Assembly (NCBI GenBank): GCA_024227155.1
Contig: JAAELB010000969.1
Span: 1-50,806 of the forward strand
Direction of reading: 5' to 3'
Source: Desulfobulbaceae bacterium
GTDB lineage: Bacteria; Desulfobacterota; Desulfobulbia; Desulfobulbales; Desulfocapsaceae
DNA length: 50,806 nucleotides
Shown: positions 16,997-26,061 of the stretch, one piece after another
Layout: each line of letters starts with the position of its first letter
How positions within the stretch are numbered: the stretch's first letter is position 1
Made by a program: the position numbers and the translations under genes
Notes under the pieces: generated by a model
What the model was told of the DNA's origin: nothing
Database searches by the model: none
What the model saw: the letters and a program-made list of their open reading frames with translations, nothing else

Positions 16997-19900
16997 TTAA
17001 TCGATAGCCGATGTGTCAATGTTGTAAAGGTCCCATCCGTTATCATATTTGGCCCCAAAACTGGCATCACCTGTGCCACACCAGCCATCGTCTCTGATCC
17101 TGCTAACGGAGGTCCATCCGCTGGGCTCACAAAAACCGATACCCGCCCCGCCAAAGCCTTCGCCACCAAAACTTAATCCATCAATATCAATGCTCAACGG
17201 ATCCCCAACTTTTTGTGCCCAGACCATTACCTGACCACGTAACGAGGCAACGCAGATGGCCTTGCCGTAGGCCCCGCCGCCAACCAGGCCACCGATGGTG
17301 AATGGTGGTCCAATCAGCACCCAGGCGCCAACATCGGCACTGACACCCACGGTAAGAAAGCAACCGTTGCTCCACACTGGAAAACTGGCGGAACCACGTG
17401 CGTATACACCGTTAAATATGCCCCCTGGAAAAGTGATAAATTCAGCAGCCTGGGGGTCAAGTGACAGTAGTACATCGGTATTGCAGGTCTTTCCAACCAG
17501 AAAGGCCACCTTTACCTGGATATCATCAAACAGACCTCCAGCACTTGCGCCTAGATAATTTTCATATTTGCCGACACCGGCGGCAAAGGCAATGTCATAG
17601 AGGATAAAGGCTTGAAAATCCAGATCTCCATCAATGCTGATGCCACCAAATATTCCAACCGGACCCAGGTTTTCAAGAGTAAATCCCAGGTAGAGCTCCT
17701 CGATGGTGGCATCTGAGACGCCAATTGAAATGGGTACACCGTAGATGGATATCATGGCGTCGAGTAATCCTGTTATATCTGCGTCTCCAAGACAGTTCAG
17801 CCCCTTGTTGTTAGTACTCCAACTTGTTACATCAAGGGCGGCAGCATAGCCGGTACTGTTGTCATCGGCATCGCCAGACATGGTCCACTCAGCACCGATA
17901 TGCAACCGTTCAAGTTCGTCGCCACTGATAATAGCGTAGCCGTCAAGTTTTGCGGCACCCACGGGAATGTCATTGGCTATTTCACTGGTTGCCAGCTGTA
18001 ACGCCTCATTGGCTTTATCTTCCAGTTGCTGGATAATATCCTTTATCACCAGATTGAGTTGATCGAAGATATCCAGACCGACATCGTTCAGTCCGCTGAA
18101 CACGTCACCAAGGGCCAGATTAACCATGTTGTCAATGCTTTCAACGGCCTGGCTGTTCATTATCAGATCTTTGACCTGGTTGCGAAGTTCGGCTTCGGTC
18201 GGGTGCGGAACCAGGGAAACCAGATTCTGTAATTGCGAACTCGAAGCCGCAACTGCGGTGGCGATGGCCGTGTCTATTGGATTGCGTAAATTGTTTTTCA
18301 GCTCCTCCACGAAGGTATGCGGGGAGGGAGTGGCATAGTACCACTGGTAGGATGTACCAAGACTGGCATCGAAAACTTGAGTTTGAATTTCGCTTACCAA
18401 GGTCAAGCCATAGTAGGGAAATCCATCAGGAAAACTGTTTTTTGCATTTTCGACGACTTGTTGTTGTTTGTCCAGGAAATCGACGATGACACTTAATTTG
18501 TTTGCACCAGTCACGCTCAAACTACTGACCGTGTCAAGACCGGTGAGTAGTTGGTCTCTGGCCTGGACCATCTTGCCGCTTATTCCACCAATTTGTGATA
18601 TAGCTGAACTCAGGTTGTTGATCAGGGCAGTGGCACTGTTGAGACTGTTTGAAAGCTGTGAGCCTACGCTTCCACAGAGACCATTGAGATGATTAAATGC
18701 CTGATCGATCGGAGTCTTAATTTCTTCAATCAGTGCATTGACAGCCTGCTGGGCATTATTAAGGCTCGACAGGTCAATGCCGGCCACCGAGGCGACCTGG
18801 CTGCCGAAGTTCACCAATTGGCTGGCCTGACGGATTGTCTCCAGGGCGTCTCTCACTTCATCCACACGCTGCAGTACTTCGCCCACCTTTCCAAGCATAT
18901 CGTTTGTGCCGGGATTAATAGGGCTGGTACCAAAAGAACAGCTTGTTAAATCCCCCGCAGTCGTCAGCACATTTTTCAGATCAGTGAGAGCGTCGTTGGT
19001 CTTTTGTACATAGCTGTTGGGGCCTGAGATAACTTTATCCGTAAGTGTGGTAATATTGCTTTTGGCAGCGCTCACCTCAGCATCGACGCTTTCCAGCGCA
19101 GTTTTAACCTGGCCCATAACAGTCGCGGCCTGGGTGAAAAGGGCTAAGTATGCATCTAGCGCAGCCACGTCGGGAGAGCCGCTGGCGGCGTCCAGGTAAA
19201 GACCTGGGAGTGTATCGTAGACATTCAGCATTGCACCATCCAGGGTGGCACTGAGTGGATTTATTATCTCACTGGTAAGATCCTTTAGTCCATCCTCTAC
19301 TTCGGAGGCAAGCTGTTCGGGTATACTCTGAACTTTTCCAAGTGTAGTTGCAACGGAGCTAAAGGCCGTTGACATTGGAGTACTTGAAAGGGCAGCATCA
19401 ACGCCCAGCTCAAGAAAATCATCCAGTCCGGCATCTGCCACCAGATTCATAAGGCTTAGTTTGGATTTTATTCCGTTAATGAGATCAGCCACTGGATTGC
19501 CGGAGACACCAAGGGTATTGAGAAAGGAATCAAGGTCTGCAACACTTTCCGGATCACTTAAATCCACGTTGATATCGATTGCGGCACCAGCAAGACGCTG
19601 AAAATCAGCGCTGGCACCAAAGCTTACCTTGGTATTGTCTGGAGAGACCCAGTCGGCACCTGCATTGGCATCAAGTACAACAAGATCTTTACTCACGGTG
19701 CGGCCAAGGAATCTTGGCTGTTTATCATCACTATGCCGGTTCATCTCGTAAAAGATCGGTAGACTGAAGCCAAAGCCGGTACTGCCCCATTCATAAGTTG
19801 CAGAGCTGTCCCAGCTGTAGCTTCCATCACGAGCACTCATGGTGATTGTGGTTTTTAGTTCGCCATTGCTTTTGCTGTCATCACCACTACTGGAGCCGGT

Positions 19901-22879
19901 AATATTCGTTCCCTTGGCAATAATGATTGTCTGGTCCTGGGTCTCTTGGTTCCCCTGCTTATTAGCCACCCGGTTCGAGGTGTCAAGACTGTTCCAGAAT
20001 GGCACTCCTATTTCACTGTCCATGGCAAACCAACCATTAGTGATTTGTCCAGTGGGCCATTTGAGGACAATTCCCTTGTCCAGTGCTACATTGAAGCCGG
20101 GTTTGCCAGTGTCGGGGACACCTCCGACCTTCGGTTGATCCATCACCTGGTCGGTATTTCCATTGACGGAAGCGTCGAAAGGATCACCATCCGGTTTCCA
20201 CTTGGCCAGCATCCCCAATGGTTCGTTGAGGGCTTTCAAGTTGACGGTGTTACCAACCAGCAAATCGCGGTCCTGGGATTCACAAACGGGCAGGTTAGGA
20301 TCCTTGGCAACAAACTCCATGGAGAGTAGATCGATTGCGGCGTTCCAGGTATTGAAACTCTCAGCACAGTTCTCATCGGCGAAGGTGTTGTTGTTGTTAT
20401 CGATACCATCAATACAAAAAGGTTCACCGGGGCGTGCCTCACGGGACACGAGTCCTTTGCCGACATCACCGGAACATTCTAGCTCCAGCGATTCAAAGAC
20501 AACATCGAAACCACCTCGCCCGGGGATCGATATGTCGCCATCCATCCAGGTGAAGTCATCGGGGATATTGTTGATCTGCCGAAAGGCAAACCGGGTAAGA
20601 CCGAGGGAATAGCCGTATACTTTAGGTTGTGGTACGGTATCAAAATTGAATGCCCCGGTGACACCACCGGGGCGTACGACATATTTGGTACCAACAGAAC
20701 TACCCACGATCTTGAAGTCGGGACTCGGTTTGCCGCCAAAACCAATTGTCATATCGGTGTCATCGAGAGACTCTCCCTCGCCAATCTCCGGCTGTTTGTC
20801 GGATGGGCGGCTGTACAGTTCAGGTCCCACGGTGAGACCGGCCATAAAATAGTTGCCCCGCCGACTGGTGTTGCTCGGCAGGGAAAAATGGTGGTCAGGT
20901 GTTAGATAGCCACCGCTATCACTGGCATATCGCATTCCCAGGAGATAGTTGGATACTTTTAATGCATTTGCTCCCCCCGTGCCCTGGGCAATAGTACCGG
21001 GGAGGTAAAGGATACCGTTTTTCTCAGTATCTCCCTCTCGTTCAAAAATAGGTTTAAAGGAGTAGTTTGCAGCTGCGTATATGTTTGTAAACTTGTTGGA
21101 TGCACCATTATTTGCCAGGTCATAGCTGAATTCACTGGTCAATTGATAAACCAGGCTTGGTTGAGACAGTAGGATTTCCTGATCAAAGACAATAACGGAG
21201 GGGCCCCAGTATGGGTCACTAAGATTTTCAACCCTGGTTATCACTGCACCATCAGAAGCCAGCCCTTCACTAATTACTGGGTTCAAAACGTACGCCGGTC
21301 CACCTCCACCACCATCGCAGCCGGCACAATCGGTGCTGAGCGACATGCTGTATTTGTCAGCGGCTTGAATTTCTGTTTCATTAAGGAGCCCGCGGCCTAC
21401 ACCAACACCAAAATCTTTTAGAGCGTGGGCTGTGGTTCGTGGAAAATGAGTCCGTCCAACCTCCATAGCCATAAAGTCAATGTTTGGAATATGTAGACCC
21501 GCTGGAGTTAATCTGAAGGCGGTTTCCGGCTGGATACCACCAGGGGCTGGAAAGGAGAAACGTCGATCATTGCTGATTGGGCCCAGGGAACCGAGCTGTC
21601 TGTTATCACCTCCGCTATAACCTCGATCATGAACGTAGTTTGCACCAGAGTATGAACCGGTAAATTCGCTTGATGAGATATTCACATTGTCGACTTCAAT
21701 GGAAAATGGCAGTCCTTCTCTGTGTAGATAGCCGCCAGCTTTATCGCCAGACAGAGTGTCGTAATCGTTTGGATCGGCAAGATTTATAGAAGTGACGATC
21801 ATGTTGCTTTCGCCTCTGGCTGTTGGACCGGGTTCAAATGGGTCCTGCTGGTGGTAGCTGGTCAAATTCGGTAGATCTATAGAAAAATAGCCTGGAGAAG
21901 CCCCGGTTAAGTGATTGAGAATGTTGCCAAAAATCGAAACAGGAAAGTCAGCTAATTGACCGGTCACTGTATCTGTTGATACCGTTGTTAGTGCTGTCAG
22001 GTTGAAACCAGTACCGTCTGCATTTCTGTTAAACTCTGCACAAAAAGGTGGCGGACTGAGAGAAACGTCCACATTATTCCAGTGTGCTCCTGGTGACGGG
22101 AACCACTTCGTCGAGCCGTTTAGTAGTTGGAGGTTGGCCAGTGCGCTGCTATCGCCACTGCTTGAGCCGCATGTTAGGCTGTTTTCGGATACACCGTCTA
22201 GGGCCGTAAGTAATGTGGGGGTCGGACCGAAGGCCAAATTTTTGGTGAGAGGGATGAAATCGGTGGTGTTGGACTGTGCTCCGTTGTTATACTCGCTTCC
22301 CACATCGGTTTCGGCAACTGCGCTGTCGTAGTTTATTTTTACTCGTAGGGCAAAGTAGTAGTCCTGGTCATACCACTCACTGGCGAATGCGTTAAAGTCG
22401 GTTTCGGAGGAGATTGGCAGGTTGAAGTTCTTAATAGCGGTGGTATTCAGAGGGGCTCCCCATACCGGGTGTGGTCGGTCACGTACCTCAGTTGCACCGT
22501 TTACTGTTACAGGTGCAAGGTCGAATTTTTTGGTAACGGTGTCAAGGCAGAGTGTGGTCTTGCAGATTTCGGGAATTGCTACCACCTGCACCTGTACATT
22601 GAAGTTTGGGGGAGGGAGGCAGAAGAGATATGGGAAAACTATCTGACATTCCCAACTCGTTGCCAATCCAAAATCTGCGCTTATTGTGTCTGAATCGTTC
22701 AGGTAGCCCAGTTGATTACCGGCTACTACAGTACCATTTTTCTTGATGTCAAAGGTGTATCCTTCTATCTGCAGATCATTGGCAAAAGAGGGGGAGGTGA
22801 GTAAGAGAACCCCTAGTAACCATCCAAGACCCACTAGCAGGAGAGACCAGCCTTTTTTACCGTACCACGCCGTCTTCAT
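16997..22879 (-). CDS. Giant exported protein, 1960 aa, unrecognised family
   Basis: The N-terminus (KKGWSLLLVGLGWLLGVLLL, then TSPSFA) is a signal peptide. The first 900 or so residues are beta-rich with scattered cysteines and include CIDGIDNNNNTFADENC, similar to calcium-type DGxDN motifs of exported proteins. Residues about 1150-1650 are strongly helical with heptad-like runs (ALESVDAEVSAAKSNITTL, LSNSLNSATALINNLSSAI), suggesting a long helical stalk. The last 300 residues are glycine-rich and beta (GGISIDGDLDFQAF, FVPG-less, ending in FGGEGFGGAGIGFC). It is first in the operon, with an AGGGGG ribosome binding site. No family is recognised; a surface filament, adhesin or shell protein is a guess. 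Base composition looks more G+C-rich than flanking genes. Confidence 0.65.
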   Translation of the reverse strand: MKTAWYGKKGWSLLLVGLGWLLGVLLLTSPSFANDLQIEGYTFDIKKNGTVVAGNQLGYLNDSDTISADFGLATSWECQIVFPYLFCLPPPNFNVQVQVVAIPEICKTTLCLDTVTKKFDLAPVTVNGATEVRDRPHPVWGAPLNTTAIKNFNLPISSETDFNAFASEWYDQDYYFALRVKINYDSAVAETDVGSEYNNGAQSNTTDFIPLTKNLAFGPTPTLLTALDGVSENSLTCGSSSGDSSALANLQLLNGSTKWFPSPGAHWNNVDVSLSPPPFCAEFNRNADGTGFNLTALTTVSTDTVTGQLADFPVSIFGNILNHLTGASPGYFSIDLPNLTSYHQQDPFEPGPTARGESNMIVTSINLADPNDYDTLSGDKAGGYLHREGLPFSIEVDNVNISSSEFTGSYSGANYVHDRGYSGGDNRQLGSLGPISNDRRFSFPAPGGIQPETAFRLTPAGLHIPNIDFMAMEVGRTHFPRTTAHALKDFGVGVGRGLLNETEIQAADKYSMSLSTDCAGCDGGGGGPAYVLNPVISEGLASDGAVITRVENLSDPYWGPSVIVFDQEILLSQPSLVYQLTSEFSYDLANNGASNKFTNIYAAANYSFKPIFEREGDTEKNGILYLPGTIAQGTGGANALKVSNYLLGMRYASDSGGYLTPDHHFSLPSNTSRRGNYFMAGLTVGPELYSRPSDKQPEIGEGESLDDTDMTIGFGGKPSPDFKIVGSSVGTKYVVRPGGVTGAFNFDTVPQPKVYGYSLGLTRFAFRQINNIPDDFTWMDGDISIPGRGGFDVVFESLELECSGDVGKGLVSREARPGEPFCIDGIDNNNNTFADENCAESFNTWNAAIDLLSMEFVAKDPNLPVCESQDRDLLVGNTVNLKALNEPLGMLAKWKPDGDPFDASVNGNTDQVMDQPKVGGVPDTGKPGFNVALDKGIVLKWPTGQITNGWFAMDSEIGVPFWNSLDTSNRVANKQGNQETQDQTIIIAKGTNITGSSSGDDSKSNGELKTTITMSARDGSYSWDSSATYEWGSTGFGFSLPIFYEMNRHSDDKQPRFLGRTVSKDLVVLDANAGADWVSPDNTKVSFGASADFQRLAGAAIDINVDLSDPESVADLDSFLNTLGVSGNPVADLINGIKSKLSLMNLVADAGLDDFLELGVDAALSSTPMSTAFSSVATTLGKVQSIPEQLASEVEDGLKDLTSEIINPLSATLDGAMLNVYDTLPGLYLDAASGSPDVAALDAYLALFTQAATVMGQVKTALESVDAEVSAAKSNITTLTDKVISGPNSYVQKTNDALTDLKNVLTTAGDLTSCSFGTSPINPGTNDMLGKVGEVLQRVDEVRDALETIRQASQLVNFGSQVASVAGIDLSSLNNAQQAVNALIEEIKTPIDQAFNHLNGLCGSVGSQLSNSLNSATALINNLSSAISQIGGISGKMVQARDQLLTGLDTVSSLSVTGANKLSVIVDFLDKQQQVVENAKNSFPDGFPYYGLTLVSEIQTQVFDASLGTSYQWYYATPSPHTFVEELKNNLRNPIDTAIATAVAASSSQLQNLVSLVPHPTEAELRNQVKDLIMNSQAVESIDNMVNLALGDVFSGLNDVGLDIFDQLNLVIKDIIQQLEDKANEALQLATSEIANDIPVGAAKLDGYAIISGDELERLHIGAEWTMSGDADDNSTGYAAALDVTSWSTNNKGLNCLGDADITGLLDAMISIYGVPISIGVSDATIEELYLGFTLENLGPVGIFGGISIDGDLDFQAFILYDIAFAAGVGKYENYLGASAGGLFDDIQVKVAFLVGKTCNTDVLLSLDPQAAEFITFPGGIFNGVYARGSASFPVWSNGCFLTVGVSADVGAWVLIGPPFTIGGLVGGGAYGKAICVASLRGQVMVWAQKVGDPLSIDIDGLSFGGEGFGGAGIGFCEPSGWTSVSRIRDDGWCGTGDASFGAKYDNGWDLYNIDTSAID

Positions 22880-22941
22880 ATCCAGCCCCCTAGGGTGATG
22901 TGTTAGTTTTCACGCGACCGGAACAATTGGAAGTGTTTTAC

Positions 22942-22998
22942 AAAAAGAGTTGATACTTCTAATCGCATCATATTTTGCTGCAAAAAGCAACTCTTTTT
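22942..22998. terminator. Inverted repeat AAAAAGAGTTG...CAACTCTTTTT
   Basis: Perfect 11-bp arms (22942-22952 and 22988-22998) are separated by 35 bp, with T-tracts at the outer ends on both strands. It lies between the REC-fusion gene (ending at 23130 on the minus strand) and the start of the giant secreted gene, so it may terminate the former. The long loop makes it less certain than a classic terminator. A nested TTGCT/AGCAA hairpin lies within it. Confidence 0.4.
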
Positions 22999-23129
22999 TC
23001 TTAGAATTTGACCACTAAGGAAACCCTTTGTAGACTCATCTGTGGTCGGTTTTGAAAATGATTTTGTGAATGTACTATTAATACAATTGCTTGGAATGTA
23101 GTGAGCCGCAAAGAGTCACATTTTCGATC

Positions 23130-23990
23130 TCATTCTAATCTTAGTATTTTTTCCGCCTCATTCCTCAACCTATTAATGTCCATAGGTTTTAAAAGATATT
23201 TCACCTGATTTTTATGGAAGAAATCTTGGTTTTCATCTGAGAGGTAGCCCGTCATGAAAAGAAATCGATTCTTTGATGAAGGGTACTTCGAAATAGCATT
23301 TTCAAAAAAGGAGAAGCCATCCATAATTGGCATGTTGATGTCGGTAATTATTAATTTATAAAATTTTTTATCCAACATCTTGATAGCTTCATCTCCATCA
23401 TGGGCAATATCTATGTTACCAGATCTGTTGAGGAGTGATTTGATAAGATGAGTAATCATTTTTTCATCATCTACGATCAAGATATTCTCAGTCCAAATCG
23501 AGGGTAATTCTTTGATTTTTTGTAATACATGCGGTCGATCTTCTACCGTCTCCAGATAGTATTCTATGGCATTTATGTGCGCCTGGATTCTCGCTAAGGG
23601 ATATTTGAAATCACTGGTGTTTTCTTTGAGAAATGTCACAATGTAGAGAAAAATATCATTCCATTCTGAAAATTCTATTTCTACAATTTTTTCAATGAGT
23701 TCGCTTTTGTCTAGAGTTTGCTGTTCAATACCTGACTTTAATTCTTCGAAATGATCTCTAATTTTATTTTTTGTTGCTTTGTCTATGGATATTGCTGGTG
23801 TATTATTGGTTCCCGAGGGGAGATGCTCCGCTGCACTTTCTATAACCCGGTAATGTTCGGCTTCTTCTTCGGTGATGTGGGAGAGGAAATTCTTTGTATT
23901 ATCATCATCTGAATAAAAAACAGCTGCCTGCTTATATGTTATATGTGCTAAATGTTCAATTTCTAGAAGCCATGTAATTAGTTTTTGCAT
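23130..23990 (-). CDS. Ferritin-like domain fused to a response-regulator receiver domain
   Basis: A 286-aa cytoplasmic protein. Residues about 1-150 are all-helical and look ferritin-like: EIEHLAHITYKQAAVFY, then ITEEEAEHYRVI (E41-E45-H46, an ExxH-type di-iron motif), and in the second half VEIEFSEWN and QAHINAIEYYLE. Residues 168-286 are a REC domain: ILIVDDE (acidic pair Asp174-Asp175), phospho-acceptor Asp217 in IITDINMPIMDG, and the conserved Lys in YLLKPMDI. There is no DNA-binding or enzymatic output domain. The N-terminal part might sense iron or oxygen or act as a hemerythrin-like module. Metal binding is inferred only from the ExxH pattern. It stands alone, facing away from the next gene. 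Confidence 0.75.
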   Translation of the reverse strand: MQKLITWLLEIEHLAHITYKQAAVFYSDDDNTKNFLSHITEEEAEHYRVIESAAEHLPSGTNNTPAISIDKATKNKIRDHFEELKSGIEQQTLDKSELIEKIVEIEFSEWNDIFLYIVTFLKENTSDFKYPLARIQAHINAIEYYLETVEDRPHVLQKIKELPSIWTENILIVDDEKMITHLIKSLLNRSGNIDIAHDGDEAIKMLDKKFYKLIITDINMPIMDGFSFFENAISKYPSSKNRFLFMTGYLSDENQDFFHKNQVKYLLKPMDINRLRNEAEKILRLE

Positions 23991-24228
23991 AAGACCTTAA
24001 TGAGATCATGGAGCGTTTCTTTACTGCCGTTTACTTTCCGCTTAGCAGGGTTAGCTGTAAAGCTATAAAGCTATAGAATAATGCTATGTTAAATAACTAT
24101 ACGATATACCACGTGGTGGTAGTGTGTCAATGCAGCCTTAAAATTTGGATATAGGTACTCTTTTCCTTGAAATGAGCAGGGTTAAGCGTAGGAGACGAAA
24201 TCTCATTTATAAGAAAGTAGGGAGAAGT

Positions 24229-24537
24229 ATGATAGAAAGATGCAAGAAACATGGAGAGGTTTCCGTCTGGATTGTCTGCAGACATGTGGCAGCTGGAAAT
24301 GCAGATACAATTATTTTCAGCGAGAATCAGGATGCCCTCTGCTTTGAGTGTGCCGGGAACTTCAAAGATCTCAATGAGAGTGATGTTATGGGGATGTGTG
24401 AAGAGTGTCTCAAAGATTTTACCGCGAAGCTGATGATAGACTCAAAAACCTTTGCCAACCTCAAAGATAGGGTCGTGGGCATCGAACATCTCAAGGGAAA
24501 ACGCAATTACACCCCGGAAAGCGATAAAACTGTATAG
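24229..24537 (+). CDS. Small Cys-rich (zinc-ribbon-like) protein
   Basis: A 102-aa soluble protein starting MIERCKKHGEVSVWIVCRHV. The ATG at 24229 is chosen because GGGAGAA lies just upstream; an in-frame start at 24145 would add 28 basic residues without a ribosome binding site. Cysteines occur as C5...C17, CFEC (38-41) and CEEC (57-60) with nearby histidines, a pattern of paired zinc ligands. I do not recognise the family. It stands alone between the REC fusion (divergent) and a repeat-rich gap. Confidence 0.6.
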   Translation: MIERCKKHGEVSVWIVCRHVAAGNADTIIFSENQDALCFECAGNFKDLNESDVMGMCEECLKDFTAKLMIDSKTFANLKDRVVGIEHLKGKRNYTPESDKTV

Positions 24538-24873
24538 GGGCCGAAATGTACGGCCTGCACATCTGTTCCGTTAAAAGGCACGTTCTTATCTCTATTTCTG
24601 GGTCTCCAGGCACTAACCCGAATAGATTGGAACTTTCTAACCCGACTAGTCGGAAACTTTTTTAGAATCGCTGGATAAGTGCCTTGGTGGTAAAAGTAAG
24701 CTCTCGATTTCATAAAGAGTTCTTGAGTTTCTCGGAGTCTACGCTTACCTGTTTTTTATGACAGTAATTCAGGAGTAAGGCACTAAAATGCTTGGATAAG
24801 TACCTTCACGAAATTAATTTCGAAGTCAACGCTTATCTCTGCCACAAAAACGCAGAAAATAATTTCTAAGGTA
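24538..24873. other. Repeat-rich intergenic region
   Basis: This gap is almost entirely occupied by a dispersed repeat (24611-24877, described separately) between the small Cys-rich gene and the stop codon of the flavodoxin-type gene. No credible ORF is present. Confidence 0.5.
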
Positions 24874-24877
24874 CTAA
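24611..24877 (+). repeat. Dispersed repeat, copy A (two diverged tandem units)
   Basis: Copy A shares three blocks with the reverse complement of 45991-46091. These are CTAACCCGAATAGAT (block 24613-24640, one mismatch in 28), a block around GCTTGGATAAGTACCTTCAC (24790-24809), and an exact 37-bp block at 24841-24877 ending GGTACTAA. Copy A itself looks like two diverged tandem units, each with GGATAAGT(G/A)CCTT followed later by AGTC(t/a)ACGCTTA and (G)TA(ag)CACTAA-like ends. The last block reaches the stop codon (24874-24876) of the flavodoxin-type gene. It encodes no transposase and is probably a MITE-like or palindromic element. Confidence 0.7.
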
Positions 24878-25467
24878 GCATCATCCTGTAATGCTTTTGC
24901 CAGATCTTTTCCTGCCTGAAAAGCCTCGTCAAGATATTCTTGTTTTTTTAGGATGTCGCCTTTGCGATCTACTCCTCTGCAGAGAACGGATTTCCATAAA
25001 CCGGCACTCAGGACGTCGAAGAAATATTTGACTGTGAGGATGGCGCCATCGAAGAGTTTTTTTCCGTCGGTGGCTCCAACTGAAATAAAAAGTCCTTTTC
25101 GCGTTACCGGAGCAGTCTTAAAATCTTGCTTTTCAATCCAGTATTTTCGAACCCAGAGAGATTGGCATCGATCCATAAAAATTTTTGTCTGTGCACTTAC
25201 CGAATAGAAAAATATTGGAGAGGCCAGCATAATACCTGAACTTGCTTCCAACTTTTCAAGAATTTTAGGGAAATCATCGCGAATAGCACATTCACCCGCT
25301 TTGAGGCAGTGGTATATCTCCATACATGGAGATATTTTATAGTCCCGAAGGACAACTTCTTCAACATGAGCCCCAGCCTCGCGGGCTCCGGCAACGGCTT
25401 GTTTTAATAATGTTGCGCTATTCCCATCACGTCTGGGACTACCATAAATTGCAATAATTTGTACCAT
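24874..25467 (-). CDS. Flavodoxin-family NAD(P)H-dependent oxidoreductase
   Basis: A 197-aa flavoprotein of the NADPH-dependent FMN reductase/flavodoxin-like family. The N-terminus IAIYGSPRRDGNSATLLKQA is the FMN phosphate-binding loop, and LASPIFFYSVSAQTKIFMDR is the second FMN-binding segment. CMEIYHCLKAGEC holds three cysteines in the position where iron-sulfur flavoproteins carry a cluster motif, so a thiol or cluster role is possible but unproven. A near-perfect AAGGAG precedes the ATG. Its stop codon lies within the end of the dispersed repeat, suggesting that the repeat inserted at the 3' end. Confidence 0.88.
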   Translation of the reverse strand: MVQIIAIYGSPRRDGNSATLLKQAVAGAREAGAHVEEVVLRDYKISPCMEIYHCLKAGECAIRDDFPKILEKLEASSGIMLASPIFFYSVSAQTKIFMDRCQSLWVRKYWIEKQDFKTAPVTRKGLFISVGATDGKKLFDGAILTVKYFFDVLSAGLWKSVLCRGVDRKGDILKKQEYLDEAFQAGKDLAKALQDDA

Positions 25468-25551
25468 GATTTCTCCTTAAAATCGTTTATGCAATACTCT
25501 TATATGATTATAACAGACTCATTCATTGTTCTATTAAAAAATGGGGTAGGA

Positions 25552-26061
25552 TTATTTTCTTTTTTTGGGCCGATATTTTTTCCTCTGGAGCTTTAATGCG
25601 TTTTCAAAAGATGATAAATTCCTTATATGCCAGGCCACAGAAAGTAGCTTTCCTTCTTCATCATTAAATTCGATTTTAAGTAATGGTTTGTGAATAGTCT
25701 TACCTAGATAGTTTGTGGGGGTTGTGCATCTTTTAATTCGTTTAACGGGTATAGAAAGTTCCATCCTGGGAAGTAGTCTTAAGAAATACAATTCCTTTTC
25801 GGTGAGAACAAGAACCCCTTTTCCTCTGACTTGTTTTCCTTTTAAGGGTTCCATACCAAAGTAGTGGGCAAAATTATCATGGCACACAATTTCTCCGGGG
25901 TTGTATCTCTGAGCTAAAGTATCACGAGATTCTTTGCGGATTTTACGCATTCGCACAAACAGTATGCCAAATCCAACCACAAGCATTAACCCAATGCCGG
26001 TTGCCAGAGAAATGGTAATCATGCTGTTTGACCATTCAATCCCTGCTCCTGATGCTCCCAT
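25552..26061 (-). CDS. Single-pass membrane protein with PH/GRAM-like domain
   Basis: A 169-aa protein with one hydrophobic segment (ITISLATGIGLMLVVGFGIL, residues about 16-36). A basic juxtamembrane stretch and a cytoplasmic beta-rich domain follow, containing VRGKGVLVLTEKELYFLRLL and LELSIPVKRI-like strands (MELSIPVKRIKR). This pattern of strands around 'LxLTxxxLYFL' resembles bacterial PH/GRAM-like domains. The C-terminus is very basic (RKKYRPKKRK). No enzymatic motif is seen. It stands alone on the minus strand, 84 bp downstream of the flavodoxin-type gene start. Function unknown. Confidence 0.6.
   Translation of the reverse strand: MGASGAGIEWSNSMITISLATGIGLMLVVGFGILFVRMRKIRKESRDTLAQRYNPGEIVCHDNFAHYFGMEPLKGKQVRGKGVLVLTEKELYFLRLLPRMELSIPVKRIKRCTTPTNYLGKTIHKPLLKIEFNDEEGKLLSVAWHIRNLSSFENALKLQRKKYRPKKRK

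Noticed and set aside
24108-24117. ACCACGTGGT palindrome upstream of the Cys-rich gene
   Set aside because: A single 10-bp palindrome with no repetition or known regulator nearby. It was not strong enough to list as a regulatory site.
24538-24877. Possible CRISPR-like array in the repeat-rich gap
   Set aside because: There are only two diverged units without regular spacers, and no cas genes. The pattern fits a palindromic dispersed repeat.
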